Of a DNA stretch of 64,000 nt, positions 7,064-15,603 are shown piece after piece (position 1 is the stretch's first letter; each line of letters opens with the position of its first letter). A program made the position numbers and the translations under genes. Source of the stretch: Nocardioides pinisoli (GTDB lineage: Bacteria; Actinomycetota; Actinomycetes; Propionibacteriales; Nocardioidaceae). The notes below the pieces were generated by a model. It worked only from the letters and a program-made list of their open reading frames with translations. It had not been told where the DNA came from and did not search any database. Where the stretch lies: positions 1 through 64,000 of the forward strand of contig NZ_JANARS010000007.1 in the NCBI RefSeq assembly GCF_024199985.1, written 5' to 3'.

Positions 7064-9337
7064 TCACGCGTGGCGGACGCCGGTGATGCGGTGGACGGCG
7101 AACTCGCGGACGTCGTCGGCACGGTGGTCGTAGGCCGAGAGCCGACCGCCGTCGAGGCGGCGCGGGTCGACGACCCGCTCACCGGTCGCGCCGTGGTTGT
7201 CGACGTAGCCGATGACCACGGTGCTGCCGGCCTCGATCGCCTCGCGCAGGGCGGCCAGTGCACCGGAGGGGGTCGTCGTCGTGGCCTCCGCGCTGGCGGG
7301 CCGGGACGCCTCGGCCCGGTCGCCGGCGCGGATGGCCGTCGCCACCGCCTGGACCTGTGCCGCGCGTCGCGCCTCCACCGCTCCGGCCGGGCGCCGTCCG
7401 CGCCGGGTGCGGGCGCGCTGGAGGTCGGGCCGGCTCACCCGGACGGTGCCGTCGGCGGCCTCCACGACCGGCGCGGCGCCCAACTCCCGGAGCCGGGGCA
7501 GCAGCACGTCGAGGGGCGAGGTGGCGATCGCCACCGTCGGAGCGAGCAGGCGCAGGCCCAGGCTCCGCCCGCGCGGGTCGTGCACAAGGGCCGCCAGGGC
7601 CGCCTCGTCGTCCGCGCGCAGGAACGCCTCGGCGTGACCGACCCGCACGGAGCCGAAGGTGCGGGCGACGTCGTCGACCAGGAACTCGAGCGGCTGCGGC
7701 ACCGGCGTCTGCGAGACCGAGTGGAGGAACGCGCGCACCTCGCCGCTCGACCACCCCGCGTCGAAGCCGCGGCGCAACGAGGCGGAGGTGAAGCGGTAGA
7801 CGGTCGCACCGCCGCGTGACTCGACGTCGGCGAGCAAGTGGAGGCGGCGGGCCACCTCGGTCTCGAGCGGGCCCGGGGCGACGGCCGTGAGGTCGGCCTG
7901 CAGGAGGACGTGGTCGACGGGGCGGGGGAGGTGGGGGGCGATCGCCTCGGCGGCCGCGGGCAGGTCGCCCGCCGCCACGCACCGACCGCTGGGCGGCAGG
8001 CCCCCCGCACCGGTCACGCCCAGCACGGCCGCCTCCGTGAGCGCCGCGGTGACCAGGTCGGCGAACACCGTCGGCCGGCGCGGACGCAGCCACGCGATGC
8101 GCTGCACGAGGGAGGCGATGCCGGTGCCCACCGCGAGCACCTCGCCCTCGGGCACCTCGGCGAGCCCCTGCAGCGCCAGGCGGCGCGCCTCCTCGGACAA
8201 CCCGCTGGAGAGCTCGGGGGCGAGTGCGTTCCAGGACTTGCCGGCCGCGTCGCGCGACCCGACCAGCGACGGCACGCGGCTGCTGGCCAGCCACCCGCCC
8301 ACCAGGCGGGCCCACCGCTCGGCGAGCGGCAGGCCCGACCAGACGTCGAACTCGTCAGTGGGCAGCCAGGACGGGGTGCCGTCGGTGTCGGCCGCCTCGG
8401 CGACGAGGCCCGAGGCCAGCGCGACCTCCACGACCAGGGCGGCCCCCGGCTCGTCGACGTGCAGCTCGCGGGCCACCGCCTTGAGGTCGCGGACGGCGAG
8501 CCCGCCGCTGCGCAGGACGCTCGGCGGCTGCACGCCCCAGTGGTCGAGCAGCAGCTCCACGCGGCGTACGACGTCGAAGGCCGCCCCGGCCGCGGTCCGG
8601 GCGACCATCGTGGCCTCCCGCGGCGACGTCGCCAGCGGCGGCACCTCGTCGACCGGCTCCCGGGTCGTCCGGCCCCCGCGGAGCGCGAGCCCCACCTCGC
8701 CCGGCAGCACGACGGCGTCACCGTCGCGCGGCACCAGCAACCGCCGGCTGATCAGCTCCTCGGCCGGCGACCGGGCCTCGGCCGGCGACACGGTGCGGCG
8801 CGCCGAGCCGGTCGTGCCCTCGCCGCCGTGGTCGTCCACGTGGCGCAGCAGCGCGGTCGCGGCGGGGGTGAGCTCGGCGATCCGCGCCGCCACCTCGTCG
8901 GGGCGCGCGGGCTCGGGGCTCGACGGGCGCAGGCCGCTGACCAGGCCCGGCATGCCCCGCATCGCGTCGGCCACGCCGGTCAGCGCCCGCACGCCGCCGG
9001 GAGCCTCCCAGGCCAGCGCGAGGTCGAGCAGTCGCTGCAGCGCCGCCGCCGTGCGCTCCTCGTCGGCGTGCACGATCGAGATCAGCTCGGCAGAAGTGGT
9101 TTGACCAGCGACCAGGAGGGCATCAAGCACGGAAAGCTCCAGGCGGTCCAGGCCGTCGAGGGCGCGATGGATCGACGACCGTGTGGCAGCCCGCGAGGCC
9201 AGCTGCGAGGAATCCTGAGGGGCGGGTGTGGCGAGATCTGGACGGGCCCTGAGCAGCGCCACGAGCCGTTCGTCCGGCCAGCTGCGCAGCTGTTCGGCGA
9301 GGGTGCGTGCGGGTGTCGTCCGCCCTGAACTGGACAT
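7064..9337 (-). CDS. Helicase-associated (XPB N-terminal-like) protein with C-terminal WYL domain
   Basis: A 757-residue protein of the actinobacterial helicase-C-3/XPB-Ssl2-like N-terminal family. It begins with TLAEQLRSWPDERLVALL and shows no Walker motifs, so it is not itself a helicase motor. The last 60 residues (from about 695) resemble a WYL domain: a strand-rich region with GYVDNHGATGERVVDPRRL, then DDVREFAVHRITGV. WYL domains sense ligands or nucleic acid in DNA-damage regulators. I start it at ATG 9337; an upstream in-frame ATG at 9379 is less likely. TAGCGT at 9350-9345 lies seven bases before 9337, consistent with a leaderless start. It leads the CGNR-XPB operon. Confidence 0.8.
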   Translation of the reverse strand: MSSSGRTTPARTLAEQLRSWPDERLVALLRARPDLATPAPQDSSQLASRAATRSSIHRALDGLDRLELSVLDALLVAGQTTSAELISIVHADEERTAAALQRLLDLALAWEAPGGVRALTGVADAMRGMPGLVSGLRPSSPEPARPDEVAARIAELTPAATALLRHVDDHGGEGTTGSARRTVSPAEARSPAEELISRRLLVPRDGDAVVLPGEVGLALRGGRTTREPVDEVPPLATSPREATMVARTAAGAAFDVVRRVELLLDHWGVQPPSVLRSGGLAVRDLKAVARELHVDEPGAALVVEVALASGLVAEAADTDGTPSWLPTDEFDVWSGLPLAERWARLVGGWLASSRVPSLVGSRDAAGKSWNALAPELSSGLSEEARRLALQGLAEVPEGEVLAVGTGIASLVQRIAWLRPRRPTVFADLVTAALTEAAVLGVTGAGGLPPSGRCVAAGDLPAAAEAIAPHLPRPVDHVLLQADLTAVAPGPLETEVARRLHLLADVESRGGATVYRFTSASLRRGFDAGWSSGEVRAFLHSVSQTPVPQPLEFLVDDVARTFGSVRVGHAEAFLRADDEAALAALVHDPRGRSLGLRLLAPTVAIATSPLDVLLPRLRELGAAPVVEAADGTVRVSRPDLQRARTRRGRRPAGAVEARRAAQVQAVATAIRAGDRAEASRPASAEATTTTPSGALAALREAIEAGSTVVIGYVDNHGATGERVVDPRRLDGGRLSAYDHRADDVREFAVHRITGVRHA

Positions 9338-9405
9338 CCCTCTTACGCTACTCGGCGGGTCGGCACCGCGGCCCCACATCTCGACACGGGGCGAAGAGGG
9401 CCGAC

Positions 9406-10221
9406 ATGCTGGACGTTGATCTGCACCACGGGGCGTCGACCGACGTCGGACTGGTGCGGAAGGTCAACGAGGACTCCTACCTCGTCGCCCCTCCCGTCTT
9501 CGTCGTCGCCGACGGCATGGGCGGCCACTCCGGCGGCGACGTCGCGAGCCAGATGGTCGTCGAGGAGTTCCAGCGCCTCGCCGAGTCCTACGACCCGCAG
9601 CGCGGGGCCGAGCTCGTCGCCGACGCCTTCACCCGGGCGCAGGCGCGCATCGTCGACTACGGCGACGCCCACCGCGCGCTGCAGCCGGGCTGGCACGCCG
9701 GCACCACCGCGGTCGTGGCGGTGCTCGTCGTCGACGACGGCGTCACCAAGTGGCTCCTGGCCAACCTCGGCGACTCCCGCATCTACCGGATCGTCGAGCG
9801 ACGCCTCGAGCAGGTGAGCGTGGACCACTCGGTCGTCCAGGAGCTGATCGACTCCGGGCACATCACGTCCGAGGAGGCCGCAGTCCACCCCGAGCGGCAC
9901 GTCATCACGCGGGCGCTCGGCAGCCCCGAGGGCATCCAGCCCGACTTCTTCCTCCTGCCCCTCGGCTCGGTCGAGCGCCTCCTGCTCTGCAGCGACGGCG
10001 TGACCGGGATGATCGAGGACGAGGAGATCGAGGAGATCCTCGAGTCCGTCGCCGACCCGCGCGACGCCGCCGACGCGCTGGTGCGCGCGGCGGTGGCGGC
10101 CGGGGGTCGTGACAACGCCACGGCGGTCGTCGTCGATGTGGTGGGATTGGTGAAGGACGCGACCTACGACTCCCGGCGCCAGCTCGAGAGTCTCGAATCC
10201 AAGCTGGGGGGACGACTGTGA
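9406..10221 (+). CDS. PP2C-family serine/threonine protein phosphatase
   Basis: A 271-residue metal-dependent phosphatase of the bacterial PstP/PppA type, the eraser of Hanks-type kinase signals. Metal-binding aspartates appear in NEDSY (D23), VVADGMGGHSGG (D36), LCSDGVTGM and GRDNATAVV. No membrane segment or extracellular domain is present, so it is cytosolic, unlike PstP. GAAGAGGG just upstream is a good ribosome site for ATG 9406. The stop overlaps the FHA gene start as GTGA. Operon with two FHA proteins suggests these are its phospho-threonine-binding partners. Confidence 0.92.
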   Translation: MLDVDLHHGASTDVGLVRKVNEDSYLVAPPVFVVADGMGGHSGGDVASQMVVEEFQRLAESYDPQRGAELVADAFTRAQARIVDYGDAHRALQPGWHAGTTAVVAVLVVDDGVTKWLLANLGDSRIYRIVERRLEQVSVDHSVVQELIDSGHITSEEAAVHPERHVITRALGSPEGIQPDFFLLPLGSVERLLLCSDGVTGMIEDEEIEEILESVADPRDAADALVRAAVAAGGRDNATAVVVDVVGLVKDATYDSRRQLESLESKLGGRL

Positions 10222-11360
10222 GCACTGAGGCCAGGTTCGCGCCGGGGGACTGGTATGCCGTGGTCGGGGACCGGGTGACGGTCCTGCTGCCCGGCAGCCA
10301 GCGCGGCCGGGTGGCCACGCTGTGGGACCTCGCCGACTCCGGTGCCGGGGCCGACGTCCTGCTCGACGCCCTGCTCGCGGGCGGCCTGTCCACCCTCGAC
10401 CACTTCGCCCTCGTCGCCCACGACGACGACGCGACCCGCCTCATCGTGCGCGGGGCCCCGACGGCGACCGTCTCCTCCACGGGCGGCGACGAGATCCTCA
10501 CCGCCGCGCCCGGCACCACCTGGGCCGAGCAGGTCCTGGCCGGCGTCTCCAGCGTGCGGGTGACGCTGACCGGCGACGGCTCCGCCGACCACCGCCTGAC
10601 CCCCGGGCTGGCCCGGGTCTCGGCCGTCGAGTTCGGTACGCCGTCCGCGCCCGCCGCCGGCGGGTCCGCGCCCGACGAGCCCGCCGCCGAGGCGGCTGAC
10701 GTGGCCGAGGCGCCCGTGGGCGACGAGCCCGTGCAGGACGCGGTCGTGGAGGACCCGGCCGTGGAGGACGAGCCCGTGGCCGAGGCGCCCGCCGTCGAGT
10801 CCGCGCCGGACGAGCCCGCCCCTGCCACCCCCGCCGCGCCGCTGCAGTTCGGGTCGCCCGAGGACGACCCGACCCCGACCGGCGAGACCCCCGCCGTGCA
10901 GGACGACTGGTCCGACCGCGACGGCCAGACGCAGGTCGGCACCCCCCACCCCGAGTTCGAGCGCCCGCCCATCCCCGGCCAGGAGATCGGCCCCGACGTG
11001 GTGGCCCAGCCGGTCGCGTCCCTCGTCTTCTCCACCGGTGACGTCGTGTCCGTCGACCGCACGGTGCTCGTGGGTCGCGCGCCCGAGGCGCGACGCTTCG
11101 CCTCCCACGACCAGCCGCACGTGGTGACCGTGCCCAGCCCGCACCAGGAGATCTCCTCCACCCACCTCGAGATCCGCCCCGGCGCCGGCGCCGACCACGG
11201 CTCCGCCGTCGCGACCGACCTCGGCTCCACCAACGGCACCGTCCTGGCCCAGCCCGGCCTCGACGCCGAGGAGCTCAAGCCCGGCATCGCCGTCAGCCTG
11301 ATCCCCGGCGCCGTCCTCGACCTCGGCGACGGTGTCACCATCCAGGTCACCAACCCCTGA
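10218..11360 (+). CDS. FHA-domain protein with acidic linker
   Basis: A 380-residue protein starting at GTG. The N-terminal 120 residues form a globular region without a recognised family. A long Pro/Glu/Asp-rich linker follows to about 265, then a C-terminal FHA domain. FHA hallmarks are VLVGRAPEARR near 287, the S-x-x-H motif SSTHLEIR, and STNGTVL. FHA domains bind phosphothreonine, so this is a probable reader in the phosphatase operon. It is coupled to the PP2C gene by a four-base overlap. The RDD-FHA gene follows after 23 bases. Confidence 0.88.
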   Translation: MSTEARFAPGDWYAVVGDRVTVLLPGSQRGRVATLWDLADSGAGADVLLDALLAGGLSTLDHFALVAHDDDATRLIVRGAPTATVSSTGGDEILTAAPGTTWAEQVLAGVSSVRVTLTGDGSADHRLTPGLARVSAVEFGTPSAPAAGGSAPDEPAAEAADVAEAPVGDEPVQDAVVEDPAVEDEPVAEAPAVESAPDEPAPATPAAPLQFGSPEDDPTPTGETPAVQDDWSDRDGQTQVGTPHPEFERPPIPGQEIGPDVVAQPVASLVFSTGDVVSVDRTVLVGRAPEARRFASHDQPHVVTVPSPHQEISSTHLEIRPGAGADHGSAVATDLGSTNGTVLAQPGLDAEELKPGIAVSLIPGAVLDLGDGVTIQVTNP

Positions 11361-11383
11361 GCAGCACCCACCGAGACCCCCCC

Positions 11384-12565
11384 GTGACCCAGCACCCCCC
11401 TCCCGCCCAGCAGGCCATGACCCACCCCGTGACCTACCCCGTCGCCCAGCTCGAACGACGCTTCGCCGCCTTCGCCGTCGACCGGCTCCTCGCCTGGACC
11501 CTCATCGCCGGCGTCGGCGTCGTGACGGCCGTCTACGTGTCCGACGACCCGTGGACCGTGGTCGGCGTGACCGCCGGCGCGACGGCGCTGCTCTGGCTCG
11601 TGCTCGCCGTCGTGGTCGGCCTCACCGGCAGCTCGCCCGGGAAGGCGGCCGCGGGCCTGCGCGTGGTGCACCACGGCACGGGCACCCCGATCGGCGTCGG
11701 CCCGGCCCTGCTCCGCTCGCTGGTGCTCGGCGTCGCCGGGCTGCCCACCTTCGGCATCGGCCTGGCCACCCTGGCCTGGACGGCGGTCGAGGACCGCGGC
11801 CGGCAGCGTCGCGGCTGGCACGACCACGTGACCGACACGGTCGTGGTCGACGTACGCCCCGTCGTCGAGGCCGCCGACGGCGAGGTCGACGAGGGTCCGC
11901 GCCACATCGTGAACCTGACGGCGATGCGGCTGGTGCCCGCCCCGCCGGTCGAGCCGGTGAGGACGCCCGAGCGCTCCGAGCACTCGGTGCGCCGCCAGCC
12001 GCTCCCCGCCGACCTCGCGCGGCCCGCTTCGGTCCCCACCGCGGCCCCGGCCCCGACCCCGGCTCCGGTCGCCGCTCCGGCGACGGCGCGGCAGCCCGCT
12101 CCCACGCAGCAGCCGCAGCCGGTCCAGCACCAGCCGGTCCAGCCCCCGAGGCAGCAGCCCCCGCGCGTGCCCGACCAGCAGTGGACCCCGCCGCCGGCCC
12201 GGCAGGCGCCGCCCGGGACCCCGATGACCCCGCCGCGCTGGCGGGTGCACTTCGACAACGGCGAGAGCTTCGTGATCGCCGGTCTCGCGCTGGTCGGGCG
12301 ACGTCCTGAGCCGCGCGCGGGCGAGCAGGTGGCCCACCTGATCCCCCTGGCCTCGTCCGACATGTCGGTCTCCAAGACGCACGCCCAGTTCGGCCCGGCG
12401 CCCGACGGGACGATCGTGGTGATGGACCGCGGCTCGACCAACGGCACCCTGCTCGTGCGCCAGGGCGTCTCCCGCCAGCTCGCGCCGGGCAAGCCGGCGG
12501 CGCTGGTCCACGGCGACAAGGTCGTCTACGGCGACCGCGAGATGGTCCTCTCCCGGGAGGGCTGA
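11384..12565 (+). CDS. RDD membrane domain-FHA fusion protein
   Basis: A 393-residue membrane protein. Residues about 20-160 form an RDD domain with three to four hydrophobic helices (LERRFAAFAVDRLLAWTLIA opens it). A Pro/Gln-rich linker covers about 195-280. The C-terminal FHA domain has LVGRRPEPRAGE, VSKTHAQF and STNGTLL. This arrangement would hold a phosphothreonine reader at the inner face of the membrane. GTG 11384 is used here; an in-frame ATG at 11417 is the alternative. Last gene of the PP2C-FHA operon. A GAF regulator gene begins 25 bases later. Confidence 0.88.
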   Translation: MTQHPPPAQQAMTHPVTYPVAQLERRFAAFAVDRLLAWTLIAGVGVVTAVYVSDDPWTVVGVTAGATALLWLVLAVVVGLTGSSPGKAAAGLRVVHHGTGTPIGVGPALLRSLVLGVAGLPTFGIGLATLAWTAVEDRGRQRRGWHDHVTDTVVVDVRPVVEAADGEVDEGPRHIVNLTAMRLVPAPPVEPVRTPERSEHSVRRQPLPADLARPASVPTAAPAPTPAPVAAPATARQPAPTQQPQPVQHQPVQPPRQQPPRVPDQQWTPPPARQAPPGTPMTPPRWRVHFDNGESFVIAGLALVGRRPEPRAGEQVAHLIPLASSDMSVSKTHAQFGPAPDGTIVVMDRGSTNGTLLVRQGVSRQLAPGKPAALVHGDKVVYGDREMVLSREG

Positions 12566-12590
12566 GGCCCCGCGTCCCCGACGGGGCAGG

Positions 12591-14471
12591 ATGGGCGACG
12601 TGCCGACCTTCCTGGACCTGCTCTACGACGAGGCGCCGCTGGCCGCCTTCGACGAGCACCTCGCCGAGCGGGAGGCGGCTGCCGGCGAGGCCGAGGCGGC
12701 CCTGCTGCGCTCGGAGTACGACGTCGCCCTCCGGCTGCGCGACCTGATGAGCCGGATGCGCTCGCGCGAGGCCGAGCTGTCGGCGCTCTACGAGACGGCC
12801 TCCGACCTCACCGCGATCCGCGACGTCGACACGATCCTCGCGGCGATCGTGCGCCGCGCGCGCCAGCTGCTGCACTGCGACATGACCTACCTCTCCCTCA
12901 ACGACGAGCGTGACGGCGCGTCCTACATGAAGGTCACCGACGGCGCGCTGACCCGCGAGTTCGAGTCCCTGCGGCTGCCGCTGGGCACCGGCCTGCTCGG
13001 CCTGGTCGCCCAGACGGGCGCGGCCTACTTCACCGAGGACTACGCCGCCGACGAGCGGTTCGTCCACCAGGGCTACATCGACGAGGCCGTGGCCGGCGAG
13101 CAGATCCGCGCCATCCTCGGGGTGCCGCTGGTGCTCGACGGCGTGGTGATCGGGGCCCTCCTCGCGGTGCACAGGTCCGTGCGCCGGTTCCCGCAGTCGG
13201 AGGTCAGCCTGCTCACCTCGTTCGCGGCGCACGCGGTGGTGGCGCTCGAGAACGCCCGCCTCTTCGCCGAGCTCGACGAGGCCAACCGCTCCCTCACCCG
13301 GCACACCGAGGCGGTCGACGCCGCCGCGCTCGCCCACGACCGGCTCACCGACCTGCTCATCGGGGGAGGAGGCGTCGCCGAGGTGGCGCACGTGCTCTCC
13401 GGCGTGCTCGGTGGCGCGGTGTCGGTGTGGACGCCCGCAGGCGAGCTGCTGGCGGGCGAGGACGCCGGCCCCGACCGGCCGGACGCGGCGCCGGAGGCGG
13501 TCGCCGAGGCCGTGGCCTCGGGCCGCTCGGTCGAGACGGCGTCGGGCCTGGTCGCCGCAGCCCTCGCCCGCACCGAGCACGTCGCCACCCTGGTCGTGCG
13601 CCGGGACAAGCCGCTCGACCTCGCCGGTCGTCGTACGCTCGAGCGCGGCGCGCTGGTCACCGCGCTCGTGCTGCTCTTCGCCCGGTCGGTCACCGATGCC
13701 GAGGAGCGCCTCGGTGGCCAGCTGCTCGCCGACCTGCTCGAGCCCGACCCCGCGTCGCGCGAGCGGCTGCGCGACCGCCTGCGCCGGCACAGCGCCAGCC
13801 TCGACGGTCCGGTGGTCGTGGCCGCCGCGTCGGTCGACGGGGCCGACCGGCACCGCGCGAGCCGCGCCGCGGTGGCGCTCGCGCGACGCAGCTCCGGGCT
13901 CGCGGGCGAGCACCGCGGCGCCGTCGTCGTCGTGGTGCCGGGCGACGACCCGCACCAGGTCGGTGAGGACCTGCGCACGGCCCTCGCCGAGCTGGGGGGA
14001 GTGGCGACCGTCGGGGTCGCCGGCACGAGCGACGCGCTCCACGGCGACCGGCTGGTGACCGCCCACCACGAGGCGCGACGCTGCCTCGACACGCTGGTAC
14101 GCCTGGGCCGCCGCGGCGCGGTGAGCGACCCCGCCGGCCTCGGCGTCGCGCGCCTGCTGCTCGGCGACAACGACCGCGAGCACGTCACCGCGTTCATCGA
14201 GGCGACGATCGGTCCGGTGCGGGCGTGGGACGAGCGCCGGGGGACCGGCCTGGTGGACACCCTCGAGGCCTGGTTCGCCAGCGGCGCCCACCTCAAGGAC
14301 ACCGCGGCCGACCTGCACGTCCACCCCAACACGGTGACGCAGCGCCTCGAGCGCATCGGCGAGCTCCTCGGCGCCGGGTGGCGCTCGCCCGCCCGCTCGG
14401 CGGCGTCGTGTTCGGGCACTTCGGCGACAAGGTCGGGCGCAAGAAGATGCTGGTCGCGTCGCTCTTCCTGA
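12591..14471 (+). CDS. GAF/PucR-type transcriptional regulator with aberrant C-terminus
   Basis: A 626-codon frame. A short helical N-terminus leads into a GAF domain (about 70-215), then a variable CdaR/PucR middle region, and a C-terminal PucR helix-turn-helix at about 555-600 (LKDTAADLHVHPNTVTQRLE). After GWRSPAR at about 600 the expected PucR tail is missing. The remaining 26 residues are out-of-frame reading of an MHS-family transporter gene that begins there. The DNA-binding helix is intact, so the protein may still work. PucR-type regulators often control neighbouring permease or catabolic genes. ATG 12591 or GTG 12600 could start it. Confidence 0.75.
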   Translation: MGDVPTFLDLLYDEAPLAAFDEHLAEREAAAGEAEAALLRSEYDVALRLRDLMSRMRSREAELSALYETASDLTAIRDVDTILAAIVRRARQLLHCDMTYLSLNDERDGASYMKVTDGALTREFESLRLPLGTGLLGLVAQTGAAYFTEDYAADERFVHQGYIDEAVAGEQIRAILGVPLVLDGVVIGALLAVHRSVRRFPQSEVSLLTSFAAHAVVALENARLFAELDEANRSLTRHTEAVDAAALAHDRLTDLLIGGGGVAEVAHVLSGVLGGAVSVWTPAGELLAGEDAGPDRPDAAPEAVAEAVASGRSVETASGLVAAALARTEHVATLVVRRDKPLDLAGRRTLERGALVTALVLLFARSVTDAEERLGGQLLADLLEPDPASRERLRDRLRRHSASLDGPVVVAAASVDGADRHRASRAAVALARRSSGLAGEHRGAVVVVVPGDDPHQVGEDLRTALAELGGVATVGVAGTSDALHGDRLVTAHHEARRCLDTLVRLGRRGAVSDPAGLGVARLLLGDNDREHVTAFIEATIGPVRAWDERRGTGLVDTLEAWFASGAHLKDTAADLHVHPNTVTQRLERIGELLGAGWRSPARSAASCSGTSATRSGARRCWSRRSS

Positions 14472-15523
14472 TGGGGATCGCGACCTTCGCCATCGGCCTG
14501 CTACCGACCTACGCCTCCATCGGCGTCGCCGCGCCCCTGCTGCTGCTGACCTGCCGGCTGCTGCAGGGCTTCGCGATCGGTGGCGAGTGGGGCGGCGCGG
14601 TCCTCATGGCGGCCGAGCACGGCGACGACTCGCAGCGCGGGTTCTGGTCGTCGTGGCCGCAGGCGGGCGTGGCGCTGGGCAACCTCCTCGCCACCGGTGT
14701 CCTGTGGGTGCTCGCGGCCGTCCAGTCCGACGCCGCCTTCGAGTCCTGGGGCTGGCGCATCCCGTTCCTGCTGAGCGCCGTGCTCGTCGGCGTCGGCCTC
14801 TGGGTGCGCCTCTCCATCGAGGAGTCCCCGGTCTTCGCCGAGGCCAAGGCCGAGATGGCGACCAAGGAGACCCCGCACCTGCCGCTGGTCGAGGTGTTCC
14901 GGAAGTACCCCAAGGAGGTCCTCGTCGCCATGGGCATGCGCATGGCCGAGAACATCTCCTACTACCTGTTCACGATCATCTCGATCTCGTTCCTCACCAT
15001 CTACGCCGGCACCGCCGACGACAAGTCGCTGATCCTGAAGGCGCTGCTCATCGGCTCCGTGGTCCACTTCGTGACCATCCCGCTGGTCGGGGCGCTCAGC
15101 GACCGGGTCGGCCGTCGCCCGCTCTACCTCGTCGGCGCCGTGGGCGTCGCGGCCTGGTCGTGGGTCTTCTTCGACCTGATCGCCTCCCGCTCCGAGGGCA
15201 AGATCATCCTCGCGATCGTCGTCGGCCTCATGCTCCACGCGCTGATGTACTCGCCGCAGGCGGCCTTCTTCTCCGAGCTGTTCGGCACCTCGGTGCGCTA
15301 CACCGGCGCGTCCGTCGGCTACCAGCTCGCGTCGATCTTCGCCGGCGCCCTCGCCCCGATCATCGCCATCGAGCTGCTCGGCGACGCCAGCGCCGGGGTC
15401 AGCAACGTGCCCAAGGTGGCGATCTACATGACCATCGCGTCGGTCATCACGATCGTCGCCGTGCTGGTCGCCCAGGAGACCAGGGCCAGCTCGCTGCGCC
15501 ACGACCGGGTGCTCCAGGACTGA
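14384..15523 (+). pseudogene. MHS-family MFS transporter lacking its N-terminus
   Basis: From about 14384 a second frame reads ARPLGGVVFGHFGDKVGRKK, the MHS-family (metabolite:H+ symporter) signature between TM2 and TM3, and continues for 379 codons to a normal stop. Family members are about 440-460 residues and carry another 70-80 residues ahead of this motif (TM1 and TM2 with the EWYDFFIYG-like motif). Those are absent, and no start codon with a ribosome site precedes the motif. The sequence before the motif encodes the PucR regulator in another frame. An internal ATG at about 14448 would give a transporter without its first helices. I read this as a deletion remnant or an assembly join. 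Confidence 0.7.
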
Positions 15524-15540
15524 GCCCCTCACGCCCCGCG

Positions 15541-15571
15541 CGGGCCGTCGTCCCTCCGGGGCGGCGGCCCG
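15541..15571. terminator. Hairpin terminator between the MHS remnant and the subtilase gene
   Basis: Arms 15542-15554 and 15558-15570 pair over 13 bases (two G-T wobbles) around a TCC loop. The flanking genes converge, so it can serve both. Confidence 0.6.
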
Positions 15572-15603
15572 TCGGCGTACGGCGTCGGGGCGGAGGAGCC
15601 GGG

